Below are positions 52,049 to 60,544 of a DNA stretch of 64,000 bases, piece by piece. Both the position numbers and the translations under genes were made by a program. The notes under the pieces are model-generated. The model was given only the letters and a program-made list of their open reading frames with translations, was not told where the DNA came from and searched no databases. The number at the start of each line of letters is the position of its first letter. The first letter of the stretch is position 1. Source of the stretch: Achromobacter denitrificans NBRC 15125. Lineage in GTDB: Bacteria; Pseudomonadota; Gammaproteobacteria; Burkholderiales; Burkholderiaceae_B. Location of the stretch: contig NZ_BCTQ01000010.1 of assembly GCF_001571365.1 (NCBI RefSeq), forward strand, positions 116,345 to 180,344, read 5' to 3'.

Positions 52049-52942
52049 TTACGGGGTGCCAGCCTCCTGTGCCGAGGGAGTCAATACTGGGGACATGGAC
52101 AATGCCTGCGCGGTGCGGGCCAGCCACTCGTCCAGGTCGGCGTAGACCGGATCGGCGATCGGCGCGGTTTCGTTGAAAATCTCGTGCCAGGCGGTGTCGT
52201 ACCAGCGCAGCGTCAGCAGTTCGGCGGGCGCCCGCTGGGCGAACTGGCGGCTGCCTTCGGCGGCGACGATGGAGTCGTCCCCGGCCACCATCAGCAGGGT
52301 GCGGCAGGGCAGCAGCGGGGCCTCCCGCAAGGCCGCGCGGCCGCCTTCGTCCACGAAACGGGCCAGCCGGCCCGTCATGCGGCGGCGCACCAGCGGATCG
52401 GAACGGTAGGCCTGCACCACGGCCCGGTCGTGCGAGATCCGGGCCGGCGCCATCCCGTGGGGCACCCGCAGGTCCGGCGCATGCAGCGACATCCAGGTCA
52501 GCGTGCGGCGGACCCACAAGGGAACGTTGACGACGAAGGGCGGCGAACTGAGCACCAGCGCGTCGACGTCGGCCAGGCCGCGCTGGGCGATCCGCACCGC
52601 GACCAGGGCGCCCAGGCTGTGGCCGAGCAGGACGGGCGGGCGTCCCTGGGCCGCCGTCCAGGCCTGGAGCCGGTCGGCGGCGTCGATCACCAGGTCGTCC
52701 TCGCGTTTCAGGGTGGCGGGCCGCCCGCCCGAATGGCCGTGGCCCCGGTGGTCATGGGCGCCCACGGTCCAGCCGCGGGCCGTCAGCCAGCGCGCCAGCC
52801 GGTCGTAGCGGCCGGCATGCTCGCTCAGTCCGTGCAAGAGGTAGATACTGGGGTTGCCCGGCCCGAGGATGGGCGGGGGCGCATTGGGAGCGGCCGGCCA
52901 GACATAATTGGCCAAGGGCGTGCCGTCTGGCGCAGGGGTCAT
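52049..52942 (-). CDS. Alpha/beta hydrolase (lysophospholipase/monoacylglycerol lipase type)
   Basis: About 297 residues. Serine hydrolase with the nucleophile in GHSLG, the Asp in VAGDDS and the His in AWHEIFNE; the oxyanion segment YLLHGLSEHAGRYDRLARWL and HDHRGHGHSGG are typical of PldB or monoacylglycerol lipase-like enzymes. No signal peptide. The start is uncertain: 52942 gives a normal N-terminus, while 52987 would overlap the divergent lipoprotein gene region; neither has a clear ribosome site. Confidence 0.87.
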   Translation of the reverse strand: MTPAPDGTPLANYVWPAAPNAPPPILGPGNPSIYLLHGLSEHAGRYDRLARWLTARGWTVGAHDHRGHGHSGGRPATLKREDDLVIDAADRLQAWTAAQGRPPVLLGHSLGALVAVRIAQRGLADVDALVLSSPPFVVNVPLWVRRTLTWMSLHAPDLRVPHGMAPARISHDRAVVQAYRSDPLVRRRMTGRLARFVDEGGRAALREAPLLPCRTLLMVAGDDSIVAAEGSRQFAQRAPAELLTLRWYDTAWHEIFNETAPIADPVYADLDEWLARTAQALSMSPVLTPSAQEAGTP

Positions 52943-53001
52943 GGAAATCGGCGACAATTTCTGGCTTCCTCGAAATGAATAGACCATCGGGGTCTACGCT
53001 A

Positions 53002-53541
53002 ATGACGATTTCATCGCTGTTTCGTTTCATGTTCAAGAAAGCTGGCGCGGTTGTCACGCTGGCGCTGCTGGTGGCGGCGTGCACGCCCAGTTACAACTGG
53101 CGCGAAGTGGACGTGGCCGACGGCCACGTGCGCGCGGCGTTTCCGGACCGGGTCATGACGGATACCCGGGACCTGAAGCTCGATACCCACACGCTGCGCT
53201 TCACCCTGGCCACCGCCAACGTGGGCGAGGCCGTTTTCGCCGTGGGCTCGGCCCCGCTGCCGCCGGACATCGCCGCGGACCCCGTGGCCAAGCGCGCGCT
53301 GGGCCTGGCGCTGATGCGCTCGCTCTACACCAATATGCAAGCCATGCCGCCGATGGAGTGGCCGCCCTACGGCGAAGTGATCGAGGTGCACGGCAAGGCC
53401 ATGGGCAAGCCGGGATGGCTGCAGGCGAAGGTGTGGGTGACCGACACCATGTTGATCGAGGCGGTGGCGGCGGGCACGCAGGAAAGCCTGCCGGCCGAAC
53501 GGGCGCGCGAGTTCCTGCGCTCGGTCGCCATCAAGCCGTGA
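53002..53541 (+). CDS. Putative lipoprotein of unknown function
   Basis: About 179 residues. The N-terminus has KKAGAVVTLALLVAAC, a clear lipoprotein signal with lipobox LVAAC, so the mature protein begins at a lipidated Cys (about residue 27). The rest is a soluble domain with no motif that I recognise. The start is ambiguous between 53002 and 53029; the latter is the shorter classical lipoprotein signal. The gene is divergent from the alpha/beta hydrolase and its 3' end overlaps the convergent LuxR-type gene by 11 bases. Confidence 0.82.
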   Translation: MTISSLFRFMFKKAGAVVTLALLVAACTPSYNWREVDVADGHVRAAFPDRVMTDTRDLKLDTHTLRFTLATANVGEAVFAVGSAPLPPDIAADPVAKRALGLALMRSLYTNMQAMPPMEWPPYGEVIEVHGKAMGKPGWLQAKVWVTDTMLIEAVAAGTQESLPAERAREFLRSVAIKP

Positions 53542-53851
53542 AGGGGTCCAGCAGGCCCCGGCGCAGGGCCGCGACCACCGCGGCGCGCCGGCCCCGCACG
53601 CCGAGCCTGGCGCAGGCATTGCGCAGATGGAAATTCACGGTGCTTTCGCTCACGCCCAGGATGCGGGCGGTTTCCCAGCTGGTCTTGCCCATTGCGGCCC
53701 ACCGCAGGCAGGCGGCCTGGCGGGCCGACAGGGCGTTGTGGCGGGGCGTGGCGGACATGGCGGGTGAGGGGCGGGCGGCTTTGTGGTTGACGGTTCGCTG
53801 CATGCTGCGTTCCGGGCCGGTCGCGCGGCAAGCAACGATGCATTGACGCAT
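53531..53851 (-). CDS. Orphan LuxR-type helix-turn-helix protein (106 aa)
   Basis: A small regulator consisting of little more than a LuxR/GerE DNA-binding domain in its C-terminal half (LSARQAACLRWAAMGKTSWETARILGVSESTVNFHLRNACARLGV). There is no receiver or autoinducer-binding domain; the first 40 residues are basic and without a recognised fold. The ATG at 53851 has GGAAG before it. Its 3' end overlaps the convergent lipoprotein gene by 11 bases. The imperfect repeat GATGC-N6-GCATC lies at its own start, suggesting autoregulation (inference). Confidence 0.82.
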   Translation of the reverse strand: MRQCIVACRATGPERSMQRTVNHKAARPSPAMSATPRHNALSARQAACLRWAAMGKTSWETARILGVSESTVNFHLRNACARLGVRGRRAAVVAALRRGLLDPFTA

Positions 53852-53882
53852 CAATCTTCCAATCTTTGACGGAATTAGTCGT

Positions 53883-54779
53883 ATGGCGGCCATCGCCCTG
53901 TTCTATTTTTCAACCCTCGTGTTGATGCTCCCCCTGCTTTCCTGCGTCGGCATCGGGGCGTTGTGGGCCAAGCGCGATCTTCCGTTCGGCGGTTCCTTCA
54001 TCACCACGCTGGTCACTTCGGTGACCACGCCGGCGCTGGTTTTCCATACCTTCGTCACGACCCATCTGGACGACCGCGCGCTGGCGGACGTGGCCGTGGC
54101 GACCCTGCTCGCGCTGCTGCTGTGCGGGTTGGTCTGCGCACTGTGGCTGAAAGTATGGAAGCTGCCGGTGCGCACGCTGTTGCCCACGGCCAGCCTGCCC
54201 AATGCCGGCAACCTGGGCCTGCCGATTTCGCAGATGGCGTTCGGCGACGCCGGCCTGTCGGTGGCGGTGGCGTTCTTCGCGGTGAACTCCTTCGTCATGC
54301 ACACCCTGGCCGTGCGGCTGCTGCCGGGGGTCAATACCAAGGGCAGCTGGAAAAGCCCGATCCTCCTGGCCTCGGTGGTGGCGGTGGCATTGCGGATGCT
54401 GCATGTCCCGGTGCCCGATTGGATCGTCGAAACCTCGCGCATGCTGGGCGCGGTGACCGTGCCACTCATGCTGTTGAGCCTGGGCCATGCGCTGGCGCTG
54501 ATTCCTTCCGGCGGGCTGCGCAACGGCGCCAAGGTCGCCGTCATGCGCCTGGTGGTGGGGCTGGCGGCGGGCCTGGCGGTGGTCTGGGCGCTGGACCTGG
54601 AGCCGGTGCTGGCTGGGGCGCTCAGCCTGCAGATGGCCATGCCCTGCGCGGTGGTCAGCTACATGTACGTGAAGCGCTATACGTCGGAAGGCGATACCGC
54701 CGCCGGCGCCGTGCTGGTGTCCACCGTCGCCTTCCTGCTGCTTGCGCCGGTGATGCTGTGGGTGTTGCGGTCGGCCTGA
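53883..54779 (+). CDS. AEC-family permease (auxin efflux carrier type)
   Basis: 298-residue inner-membrane carrier with about ten hydrophobic helices. The pattern LPNAGNLGLPISQMAFGDAGLS in the middle (Asn-Gly rich broken helix) and the C-terminal half repeating the fold mark the bacterial AEC family, which moves organic acids such as malate or related compounds. It is convergent with the sulfolactate operon, only four bases from the stop of its last gene, so a role in sulfolactate or product transport is possible but not shown. Confidence 0.88.
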   Translation: MAAIALFYFSTLVLMLPLLSCVGIGALWAKRDLPFGGSFITTLVTSVTTPALVFHTFVTTHLDDRALADVAVATLLALLLCGLVCALWLKVWKLPVRTLLPTASLPNAGNLGLPISQMAFGDAGLSVAVAFFAVNSFVMHTLAVRLLPGVNTKGSWKSPILLASVVAVALRMLHVPVPDWIVETSRMLGAVTVPLMLLSLGHALALIPSGGLRNGAKVAVMRLVVGLAAGLAVVWALDLEPVLAGALSLQMAMPCAVVSYMYVKRYTSEGDTAAGAVLVSTVAFLLLAPVMLWVLRSA

Positions 54780-54783
54780 GGGC

Positions 54784-55791
54784 TCAGGCGACGCCCGCCA
54801 TTTCCCGCAACTGGGCCATCAGCGCCTCGGGCAGTTCCACGCCGTGCTTGAGCGCCTCGTCGCGCAGCTTGCGGCGGCGGTCCCCGGGCAGGCGCACGCC
54901 TTCGTCCTCCAGCATCGCATCGACCAGGGTGTCGACGCGGTCCAGATAGGCCTCGTTGCCGGCCAGGGCGCCCGGATCGATGGCGAGGAAAGCCTGCCCC
55001 AGCCGCGCCGGGCCGCCGTCGTCGACGAAGAACGATTCGGTTTCGAAGCCGAAATGGGCGCCGGTCAGCGCGCAGGCCAGCAATTCGACGATGAGCGCCA
55101 GCATCGCGCCCTTGACCCCGCCCGCCGGCAGCATGCTGCCGGCCAGTCCGGCCTTGGGATCGGTGGTGGGCTGGCCCTCGGCGTCCAGCGCCCAGCCCAG
55201 CGGGATGGGCTGGTTGTCGCGGGCGGCGATCATCAGCTTGCCGCGCGCGACCTGCGACAGCGACAGGTCGATCAGGAGGCGCGCGCCGCCGCGGCGCGGG
55301 AACACCGCGGCGATGGGATTGGTGCCGAACAGGGGGCGTTTGCCGCCCCAGGCGGGCATGGCGGCCGGCGAATTGCTCAGCGCCAGCGCCACCAGGCCGG
55401 CGTCGGCCAGGGCTTCGAGGTGATAGGCGGCCGCGCCGAAATGGTGGCTGTTGGCGACGCCGACGAAGGCCACGCCGTGTTCGCGGGCCCGCGACGCGGC
55501 CTGTTCCACGGCCAGCGCGCAGGCGGGAAACGCCAGGCCCGAGCCGGCGTCGATCAGCGCCGCGCCGCCGCGTTCGTGCACGATGCGCGGCACGGCCGAG
55601 CCGATGGCGCGGCCGGCGCGCAGATGGCCGGCGTAGAACGGCACGCGCGACAGGCCATGGGAGCCGAGCCCCTGGCTTTCGGCGTAGACCAGCGCGCGGG
55701 CGGTGCTGTCCGCCATCGCGGGGTTGGCGCCCGCGGCCGCCAGTCCGGCCGCCGCGAGGTGTTGGAGTTCGTCCAGATAGATGTGAGCCAT
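54784..55791 (-). CDS. Ldh_2-family oxidoreductase, probable (R)-sulfolactate dehydrogenase (ComC-like)
   Basis: 335-residue NAD(P)-dependent 2-hydroxyacid dehydrogenase of the malate/L-sulfolactate dehydrogenase family (not Rossmann type). Motifs: YAESQGLGSHGLSRVPFY, the catalytic His region VANSHHFGAAAYH, and KRPLFGTNPIAA. It is the last gene of the operon containing a D-isomer dehydrogenase and a UxaA-type sulfo-lyase pair. By analogy with Chromohalobacter salexigens, this enzyme would reduce sulfopyruvate to (R)-sulfolactate, the form cut by SuyAB. A malate or ureidoglycolate dehydrogenase is an alternative if the operon assignment is wrong. Confidence 0.84.
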   Translation of the reverse strand: MAHIYLDELQHLAAAGLAAAGANPAMADSTARALVYAESQGLGSHGLSRVPFYAGHLRAGRAIGSAVPRIVHERGGAALIDAGSGLAFPACALAVEQAASRAREHGVAFVGVANSHHFGAAAYHLEALADAGLVALALSNSPAAMPAWGGKRPLFGTNPIAAVFPRRGGARLLIDLSLSQVARGKLMIAARDNQPIPLGWALDAEGQPTTDPKAGLAGSMLPAGGVKGAMLALIVELLACALTGAHFGFETESFFVDDGGPARLGQAFLAIDPGALAGNEAYLDRVDTLVDAMLEDEGVRLPGDRRRKLRDEALKHGVELPEALMAQLREMAGVA

Positions 55792-55801
55792 AGCCTTCTC
55801 G

Positions 55802-56758
55802 TCAGGGGGCGGAAGCCGCCGAATCCGCGGCGCCGCCGGTAAGGGCTATTGTCACACCGGCGGCCACCATGTCGGAAACGCGGGTGTTGGCTTCCTGCGT
55901 CAGTCCGGCGATGTGCGGCGTGAGGATCAGGTTGGGAGCGTCGGCCAGCGGACCGCCGGCGGGCAGGGGCTCCTCGTCGAACACGTCCAGCGCGGCGCCG
56001 CGCAATCGGCCGGCGCGCAGCGCGTCGGCCAGCGCCGCTTCGTCCACGATGCCGCCGCGCGAGGTATTGACCAGCACGGCGCCCGGCCGCATGCGGGCGA
56101 TGCGGCCGGCGTCCAGCAGCCCGCGGGTGCCGGGCGTGAGCGGCAGGTGCAGCGTGACCGCATCCGCCTGCGCCAGCAGGGCCTCCAGCGGCAGCGGGGC
56201 CACGCCGCTTTCCTCCCAGGCGGGATGATCGGGCGGCAGCGCCGCGTCGCAGCCCACGACGCGCATGTCCAGGCCGCGCGCCAGGCGGGCGGCCAGCCGG
56301 CCGATGCCGCCGAAGCCCACGATGCCCAGCGTGCGGTCCTGCGCCTCCAGTCCTTGCGAGAGCGCATTGCGCGGCCACTGGCCCGCCGCGACGGCCGCCG
56401 TCGAGAAATAGGCGCCGCGCAGCAGCGCCAGCAGGGTGCCGATCACGTATTCGGCGACGGCGCGCGCGTTGGCGCCGGTGGCCGGCACCACCGCGATGCC
56501 GCGCGCGGCGCAGCCGTCCAGGTCGATGTTGTCCAGCCCCACGCCCAGGCGGCCCACGGCCCGCAGCCGCGGCGCCGCCCCGAGCAGGGCGGCGTCCACC
56601 CGGCTGCGGTTGCGCACGATCAGGCCGTCGGCCTCGCGCACCGCGTCGAGCAGCGCGTCGCGCCGCTCGACCAGGTCCGGCGCGTAGCGCACGTCGAACC
56701 GCTGGCGCAGCGCGTCGACCGCGGGCGCGTCCATGAATTCCGAGATGAGTATGCGCAT
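55802..56758 (-). CDS. D-isomer 2-hydroxyacid dehydrogenase, probable (S)-sulfolactate dehydrogenase (SlcC-like)
   Basis: 318-residue NAD-dependent enzyme. The Rossmann motif GIVGFGGIGRLAARLARG (about residues 145-162), RGGIVDEAAL with the catalytic Arg nearby, DVFDEEPLP with the Glu, and the His in TPHIAGLT are all present. Lying between a Bug protein (17 bases) and an Ldh_2-type dehydrogenase (10 bases), it would oxidise (S)-sulfolactate to sulfopyruvate. Together the two dehydrogenases racemise sulfolactate. The reaction is inferred from gene context. Confidence 0.86.
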   Translation of the reverse strand: MRILISEFMDAPAVDALRQRFDVRYAPDLVERRDALLDAVREADGLIVRNRSRVDAALLGAAPRLRAVGRLGVGLDNIDLDGCAARGIAVVPATGANARAVAEYVIGTLLALLRGAYFSTAAVAAGQWPRNALSQGLEAQDRTLGIVGFGGIGRLAARLARGLDMRVVGCDAALPPDHPAWEESGVAPLPLEALLAQADAVTLHLPLTPGTRGLLDAGRIARMRPGAVLVNTSRGGIVDEAALADALRAGRLRGAALDVFDEEPLPAGGPLADAPNLILTPHIAGLTQEANTRVSDMVAAGVTIALTGGAADSAASAP

Positions 56759-56775
56759 CGGTTCGGGCTCCCGGG

Positions 56776-57789
56776 TCAGGCAATCTGGATGTTGGCGTCG
56801 CGGATGATCTTGGCCCAGCGCTCCACCTCGGATTTCAGGTACGCGCTGAACTCCTCCGGGCCGCGCGGCTGCGGGATGAAGCCCAGCTGCAGCAGCGCCT
56901 GCTTCATGGCCGGCTGCGAAACCTGGGCGACGATCGCGTTGCCGATGCGCTTGACGAGTTCGGGCGGCGTGCCCGCGGGCGCCAGCACGCCGGTGAAGTT
57001 TTCCACGATCAGGTCGGGCAGCCCGGCTTCCTTTACCGTGGGCACGTCGGGCAGGTCGACGCTGCGTTCGCGGGTGGTGATGGCCAACGCGCGCAGCGAG
57101 CCGTTCTTCACGTGGGACAGCGATTCGGGATAGTTGGAGAACACCACGTCCAGGTGCCCGCCGATCAGATCCGTGAGGGACGGCGCGCCGCCTTTGTATG
57201 GGATATGCATCATGGGCAGCCCGGTGATCTTCTGATAGAGCGCCAGGGTCAGGTGCGGGGGCGTGCCGTTGCCGCTGGACCCGGCCGACAGCGATTTCGC
57301 GCGGGCGGCCTTCGCCAGGTCGGCCATGCTCTTGATGTCGCTCTTGGCGTTCACCACCACCATGATGGGCGAGGAGGCGAGCCCGGCCAGAGGTGTCAGG
57401 TCCCGGGTCAGGTCATAGCCGGCCTTGCCGGCGAAGAGCGTGACGTTGGCCGCGTGCGTAAGGGTGATGGCCAGCCAGGAGTAGCCGTCGGGCGCGGCAT
57501 GGGCGACATGCGCCGCGCCGATGTTCGCGCTGCCGCCAGGCTTGTTTTCCACCACCACGTTCCAGCGTTCGGCGTCGCTCAGCGCCTTGCCCACCTGGCG
57601 CGCGGCCACGTCGGTCAGGCCGCCGGGCGGGAAGGGGACCACGTAGTTGATGGGCCGCTCGGGCCAGGCGCCTTTCTGCGCCAGCGCGGCTTGCCACGGC
57701 GCCAGGGCGCCGAGGCCGGCGGCGCCGAAGAGGGCGAGCAGGCGCCGGCGTTGCGCGGCGTCGGGGGTGAGATCGTGTTCGCTACTCAT
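56776..57789 (-). CDS. Bug-family solute-binding protein with twin-arginine signal
   Basis: 337-residue periplasmic receptor. Instead of a plain Sec signal it has RRRLLALFGAAGLGALAPWQAALAQ, a twin-arginine-type signal, then WPERPINYVVPFPPGGLTDVAARQVGKAL as in the Bug family. The ATG at 57789 follows GGAGGAAGACAG, which fixes the start. 172 bases separate it from the suyB-like gene upstream. It probably captures the operon's substrate, such as sulfolactate (inference); partner membrane subunits are not in the window. Confidence 0.9.
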   Translation of the reverse strand: MSSEHDLTPDAAQRRRLLALFGAAGLGALAPWQAALAQKGAWPERPINYVVPFPPGGLTDVAARQVGKALSDAERWNVVVENKPGGSANIGAAHVAHAAPDGYSWLAITLTHAANVTLFAGKAGYDLTRDLTPLAGLASSPIMVVVNAKSDIKSMADLAKAARAKSLSAGSSGNGTPPHLTLALYQKITGLPMMHIPYKGGAPSLTDLIGGHLDVVFSNYPESLSHVKNGSLRALAITTRERSVDLPDVPTVKEAGLPDLIVENFTGVLAPAGTPPELVKRIGNAIVAQVSQPAMKQALLQLGFIPQPRGPEEFSAYLKSEVERWAKIIRDANIQIA

Positions 57790-57961
57790 CTGTCTTCCTC
57801 CTTGGGTGGCGCCCGGGTAGGAATGCAACCGCCTGTGCTGCCGTGGCGTGATTCGCCCGAGTCTGCTGGTGTTGTTGCGATGGTGCTGCGGGATGATGCC
57901 GAGGACATGACGACGCGTCCGCAATCCTCCGTGCGGACGCGCCGGGGCAATGCGCGCGGGA

Positions 57962-59137
57962 TCAGGCGCTTTCGAAGATCCGCGTCAGGACGAACTCGCG
58001 ATGGCCAAGCGCTTCGGCGGCGGTCCAGCGGCCGTTGGCCGTGGCCAGCATGCATTCCAGCAGCTTGTCGCCGGCCTGGCCCAGGTCGATCTCGCGTTGC
58101 AGCAGGCCGCTGGTATCCACGTCGATGTGTTCGGACATGGTCCGCACGGTGCGGGGATTGGCGCAGATCTTGATGACCGGCAGGATGGGATTGCCGATCA
58201 CGTTGCCCTGGCCGGTGGGGAAGAAGTGCACCGCGTAGCCCGAGGCCGCGCACAGGGTCACCATTTCGGCCGCCGCGGAGGAAGAGTCCATGAACCACAG
58301 GCCCGGGCCGTCGGGGATCTCGGCCTTGTCGATCACGCCGTCCACGCGGCATTGCTTGCCGATCTTCTGGATGTTGCCCAGCGCCTTTTCCTCGATGGTG
58401 GTCAGGCCGCCCGCGATATTGCCCTTGGTGGGCTGGGACTCCGACAGGTCGCTCGTCTTCCAGCGATCGATCATGGCCTGGTAGCGGTTGAACATGAACA
58501 TGAAGCGCTCGCGCACCGCGTCGTTGGCGCAGCGCTCGGCCACGATGTGCTCGCCGCCGGTCAATTCCGAGGTTTCGCCGAACACCAGCGTGGACCCCAG
58601 GGCGTAGAGCTTGTCGAAGGCGTTGCCGACGGTGGGGTTGGCGCCACAGCCCGAGGTGGTGTCGGATTCCCCGCATTTGGTGGAGACCCAGAGGTCGGCG
58701 ATGGGGCATTCGCTGCGCCCGAGCGCGGTGGCGTAGTGCACGAATTCCTTGGCGCAGCGCGAGGCGCGCATGATGGTGTCGTGGTCGCCGTGCAGCTCGA
58801 TGCTGAATCCCATGACGGGCTTGCCGGTGGCGGCGATGCCGTCGACGACGCGCTTGGTCCAGCCTTCCTCGATGCCGATCACCACCACGGCGGCGACGTT
58901 GGGATTGCAGCCGGTGCCGATGAGGGTGCGGAAGTGCAGCTCCAGGTCCTCGCCGAACTGGAGGCGGCCGTAAGGATGGGGCAGGGCGAGCGTGCCCTTG
59001 ATGTTGTTGGCCACGGCTTCGGCCGCGGCGTTGGAGATGTCGTCCACGGGCAGGACGATGACGTGGTTGCGGACGCCGACGCGGCCGTTGTCGCGGCGGT
59101 AGCCCTGGAAGGTGGTCGAGGCGGTGATGACGGACAT
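57962..59137 (-). CDS. suyB: UxaA-family lyase, probable (2R)-sulfolactate sulfo-lyase beta subunit
   Basis: 391 residues. The family opening is [29 protein letters not shown], followed by [17 protein letters not shown] and the Cys-rich [17 protein letters not shown]. It matches the large fragment of altronate/galactarate-type dehydratases, which carries a metal centre. In SuyAB the large and small parts are separate proteins, as here, and the enzyme releases sulfite from (2R)-3-sulfolactate giving pyruvate. The two flanking 2-hydroxyacid dehydrogenases support this role over a sugar-acid dehydratase. It starts 27 bases after the small-subunit gene. Confidence 0.84.
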   Translation of the reverse strand: MSVITASTTFQGYRRDNGRVGVRNHVIVLPVDDISNAAAEAVANNIKGTLALPHPYGRLQFGEDLELHFRTLIGTGCNPNVAAVVVIGIEEGWTKRVVDGIAATGKPVMGFSIELHGDHDTIMRASRCAKEFVHYATALGRSECPIADLWVSTKCGESDTTSGCGANPTVGNAFDKLYALGSTLVFGETSELTGGEHIVAERCANDAVRERFMFMFNRYQAMIDRWKTSDLSESQPTKGNIAGGLTTIEEKALGNIQKIGKQCRVDGVIDKAEIPDGPGLWFMDSSSAAAEMVTLCAASGYAVHFFPTGQGNVIGNPILPVIKICANPRTVRTMSEHIDVDTSGLLQREIDLGQAGDKLLECMLATANGRWTAAEALGHREFVLTRIFESA

Positions 59138-59164
59138 GGTGGTTTCCTGTGCGAGGTGGAGGGC

Positions 59165-59446
59165 TTACCAGCGCTTGGTCTTGATGTTGTGCACATGGGC
59201 GTGCTGGCCGGCCTCGATGGGCTGCACCACGCGGCCGATGTCGACGCCATACTTGAAGACGGTGTCGCCGACCGCCATGTCTTTCATCGCCACCTTGTGG
59301 CCGATCGGGATGTCCTGCGACGCGCGCACGTGGATGATCTTGTCCTCATCCATGATCCAGGCGTTCAGCTCCGTTCCGGCGGTAACGCCTTCCACCACGG
59401 CGACCGCCACCGTGTCCTTCGCATCGTGCAATACGGCGTGAATCAT
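59165..59446 (-). CDS. suyA: SAF-domain protein, probable (2R)-sulfolactate sulfo-lyase alpha subunit
   Basis: 93 residues, corresponding to the N-terminal SAF domain of UxaA-family enzymes as a separate subunit. Visible features are the HDAKDTVAVAVVEGVTAG start, VRASQDIPIGHKVAMKDMAVGDTVFKYG and the end of the domain with GRVVQPIEAGQHAHVHNIKT. It is the first gene of the operon and pairs with the 391-residue protein downstream. Altronate or galactarate dehydratase small-fragment identity is the alternative, judged less likely by context. Confidence 0.83.
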   Translation of the reverse strand: MIHAVLHDAKDTVAVAVVEGVTAGTELNAWIMDEDKIIHVRASQDIPIGHKVAMKDMAVGDTVFKYGVDIGRVVQPIEAGQHAHVHNIKTKRW

Positions 59447-59549
59447 TTGTCTTCCTCTCTTTGGCTGGGGCGCCTGCCGGACGCGGCGGACGCGGATGCA
59501 CCCTGGGGCCAGGAAATCTTATGACCGCCATTCTTCCATGTCAACTAAA

Positions 59550-59561
59550 TCATATATATGA
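59550..59561. promoter_or_regulatory. Palindrome between suyA and the divergent GntR gene
   Basis: Perfect 12-bp palindrome TCATATATATGA, followed nine bases later by a related TATGA half. It lies in the only AT-rich patch of the 184-base divergent region, 104 bases before the suyA start and 70 before the gntR start. It is a candidate GntR/HutC operator or part of overlapping promoters. Confidence 0.6.
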
Positions 59562-59630
59562 ATTGTATGACTTGAGCGGACTTCGGGCCCGCCGCTACAC
59601 TGTGGGCTCCCGATTTATTGCGATGCACCC

Positions 59631-60386
59631 ATGAACACCAGCCTGTCATCGACTGTGCCGCTCGGCAGTCCCTTGTATGCGCAGGTCAAGCAGGCCGTGC
59701 TGGCCGCGCTGGCGCAAGGCGAGTGGAAGCAGGGCGAGGCGATCCCGCCCGAGAAACTCCTGGCGGAACGCTTCGGCGTCTCCATCGGCACCTTGCGCAA
59801 GGCGATCGACGAGCTGGCCGCCGAGAACATCCTGGTGCGGCATCAGGGCCGCGGCACCTATGTGGCGGTGCATACGCGCAACCACCATTTCTTCAAGTTC
59901 TTCCGCATCGTCCGGCAGGACGGAAACAAGTCCTATCCGACGACCGAGCTGCTGCGTTTTCGCCGCCAGCGGGCGTCGGCCGTCGCGCGCGAAAAGCTGA
60001 ACCTGCCCGCGGGCGCGATGGTGTTCGAGTTTTCCAACGTGCTGTCGCTCAACGGCGACGTGGTCATGATGGACGAGCTTTGCCTGCCGGAGGCGTGCTT
60101 TCCCGGCATGACCGAAGCGCACCTGCGGGAGCGCGCCAGCACGCTGTACGCGCTCTACCAGGACGTTTTCGGCGTGAACGTGATCGCGACCGACGAACGC
60201 CTGCGCACCTGCCTGGCCGAGGCCGCGCAGGCGCGCGCGCTCGGCGTGGCGGAAGGCAGCCCCTTGCTGGAGATCCGCCGGGTCGCCTTTTCGTACAAGC
60301 GGCAGCCGGTGGAATGGCGGATTTCGCGCGTGAATACCGAGCGCTACGAGTACCTGGGCCAGGAGCCCTGGGAGGCCGGCGCCTGA
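59631..60386 (+). CDS. GntR/HutC-family regulator (UTRA domain)
   Basis: 251 residues. An N-terminal winged helix (PLYAQVKQAVLAALAQGEWKQGEAIPPEKLLAERFGVSIGTLRKAIDELAAENILVRHQGRGTYVA, about 13-77) is joined to a UTRA ligand-binding domain (about 95-240). It is divergent from the suyA-led operon and is its probable substrate-responsive repressor. It is on the same strand as metX but separated from it by the riboswitch region. The ATG at 59631 gives the standard N-terminus. Confidence 0.91.
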   Translation: MNTSLSSTVPLGSPLYAQVKQAVLAALAQGEWKQGEAIPPEKLLAERFGVSIGTLRKAIDELAAENILVRHQGRGTYVAVHTRNHHFFKFFRIVRQDGNKSYPTTELLRFRRQRASAVAREKLNLPAGAMVFEFSNVLSLNGDVVMMDELCLPEACFPGMTEAHLRERASTLYALYQDVFGVNVIATDERLRTCLAEAAQARALGVAEGSPLLEIRRVAFSYKRQPVEWRISRVNTERYEYLGQEPWEAGA

Positions 60387-60479
60387 CCGCCGGGCAGGCC
60401 GGGCCGGCGAGGCCCGGCCGCCGCCTGCTACTGCGCCGCGCGCAAGCAGTGCTAGAATTCTTGCCGCAGTATCCAAAGT

Positions 60480-60540
60480 TTCGGCGCCGATTTGCCTGAT
60501 CCGCTTGCGGGCGCCTTCCAATAAATCCAGCTAAAGAGGT
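60480..60540 (+). promoter_or_regulatory. SAM-II (SAM-alpha) riboswitch upstream of metX
   Basis: P1 stem GGCGCC (60483-60488) pairs with GGCGCC (60510-60515). Loop GATTT (60489-60493) lines up with the conserved AAATC (60523-60527). The conserved 3' segment AATAAATCCAGCTAAAGAGG follows, in which GCCT of the loop can pair with AGGT. This is the pseudoknot of SAM-II, and the pairing sequesters the ribosome site AGAGG five bases before the metX ATG. S-adenosylmethionine binding would therefore repress translation of homoserine acyltransferase. A TAGAAT box at 60453-60458 may be the promoter. Confidence 0.92.
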
Positions 60541-60544
60541 CCGT

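Noticed and set aside
54784..59446. The operon as an altronate/galactarate (sugar acid) pathway
   Set aside because: UxaA-family lyase alone would allow it, but the split SAF/large subunits together with both a D-isomer and an Ldh_2-type dehydrogenase fit sulfolactate better, and no aldolase or kinase of sugar-acid routes is present. Kept as an alternative in the entries.
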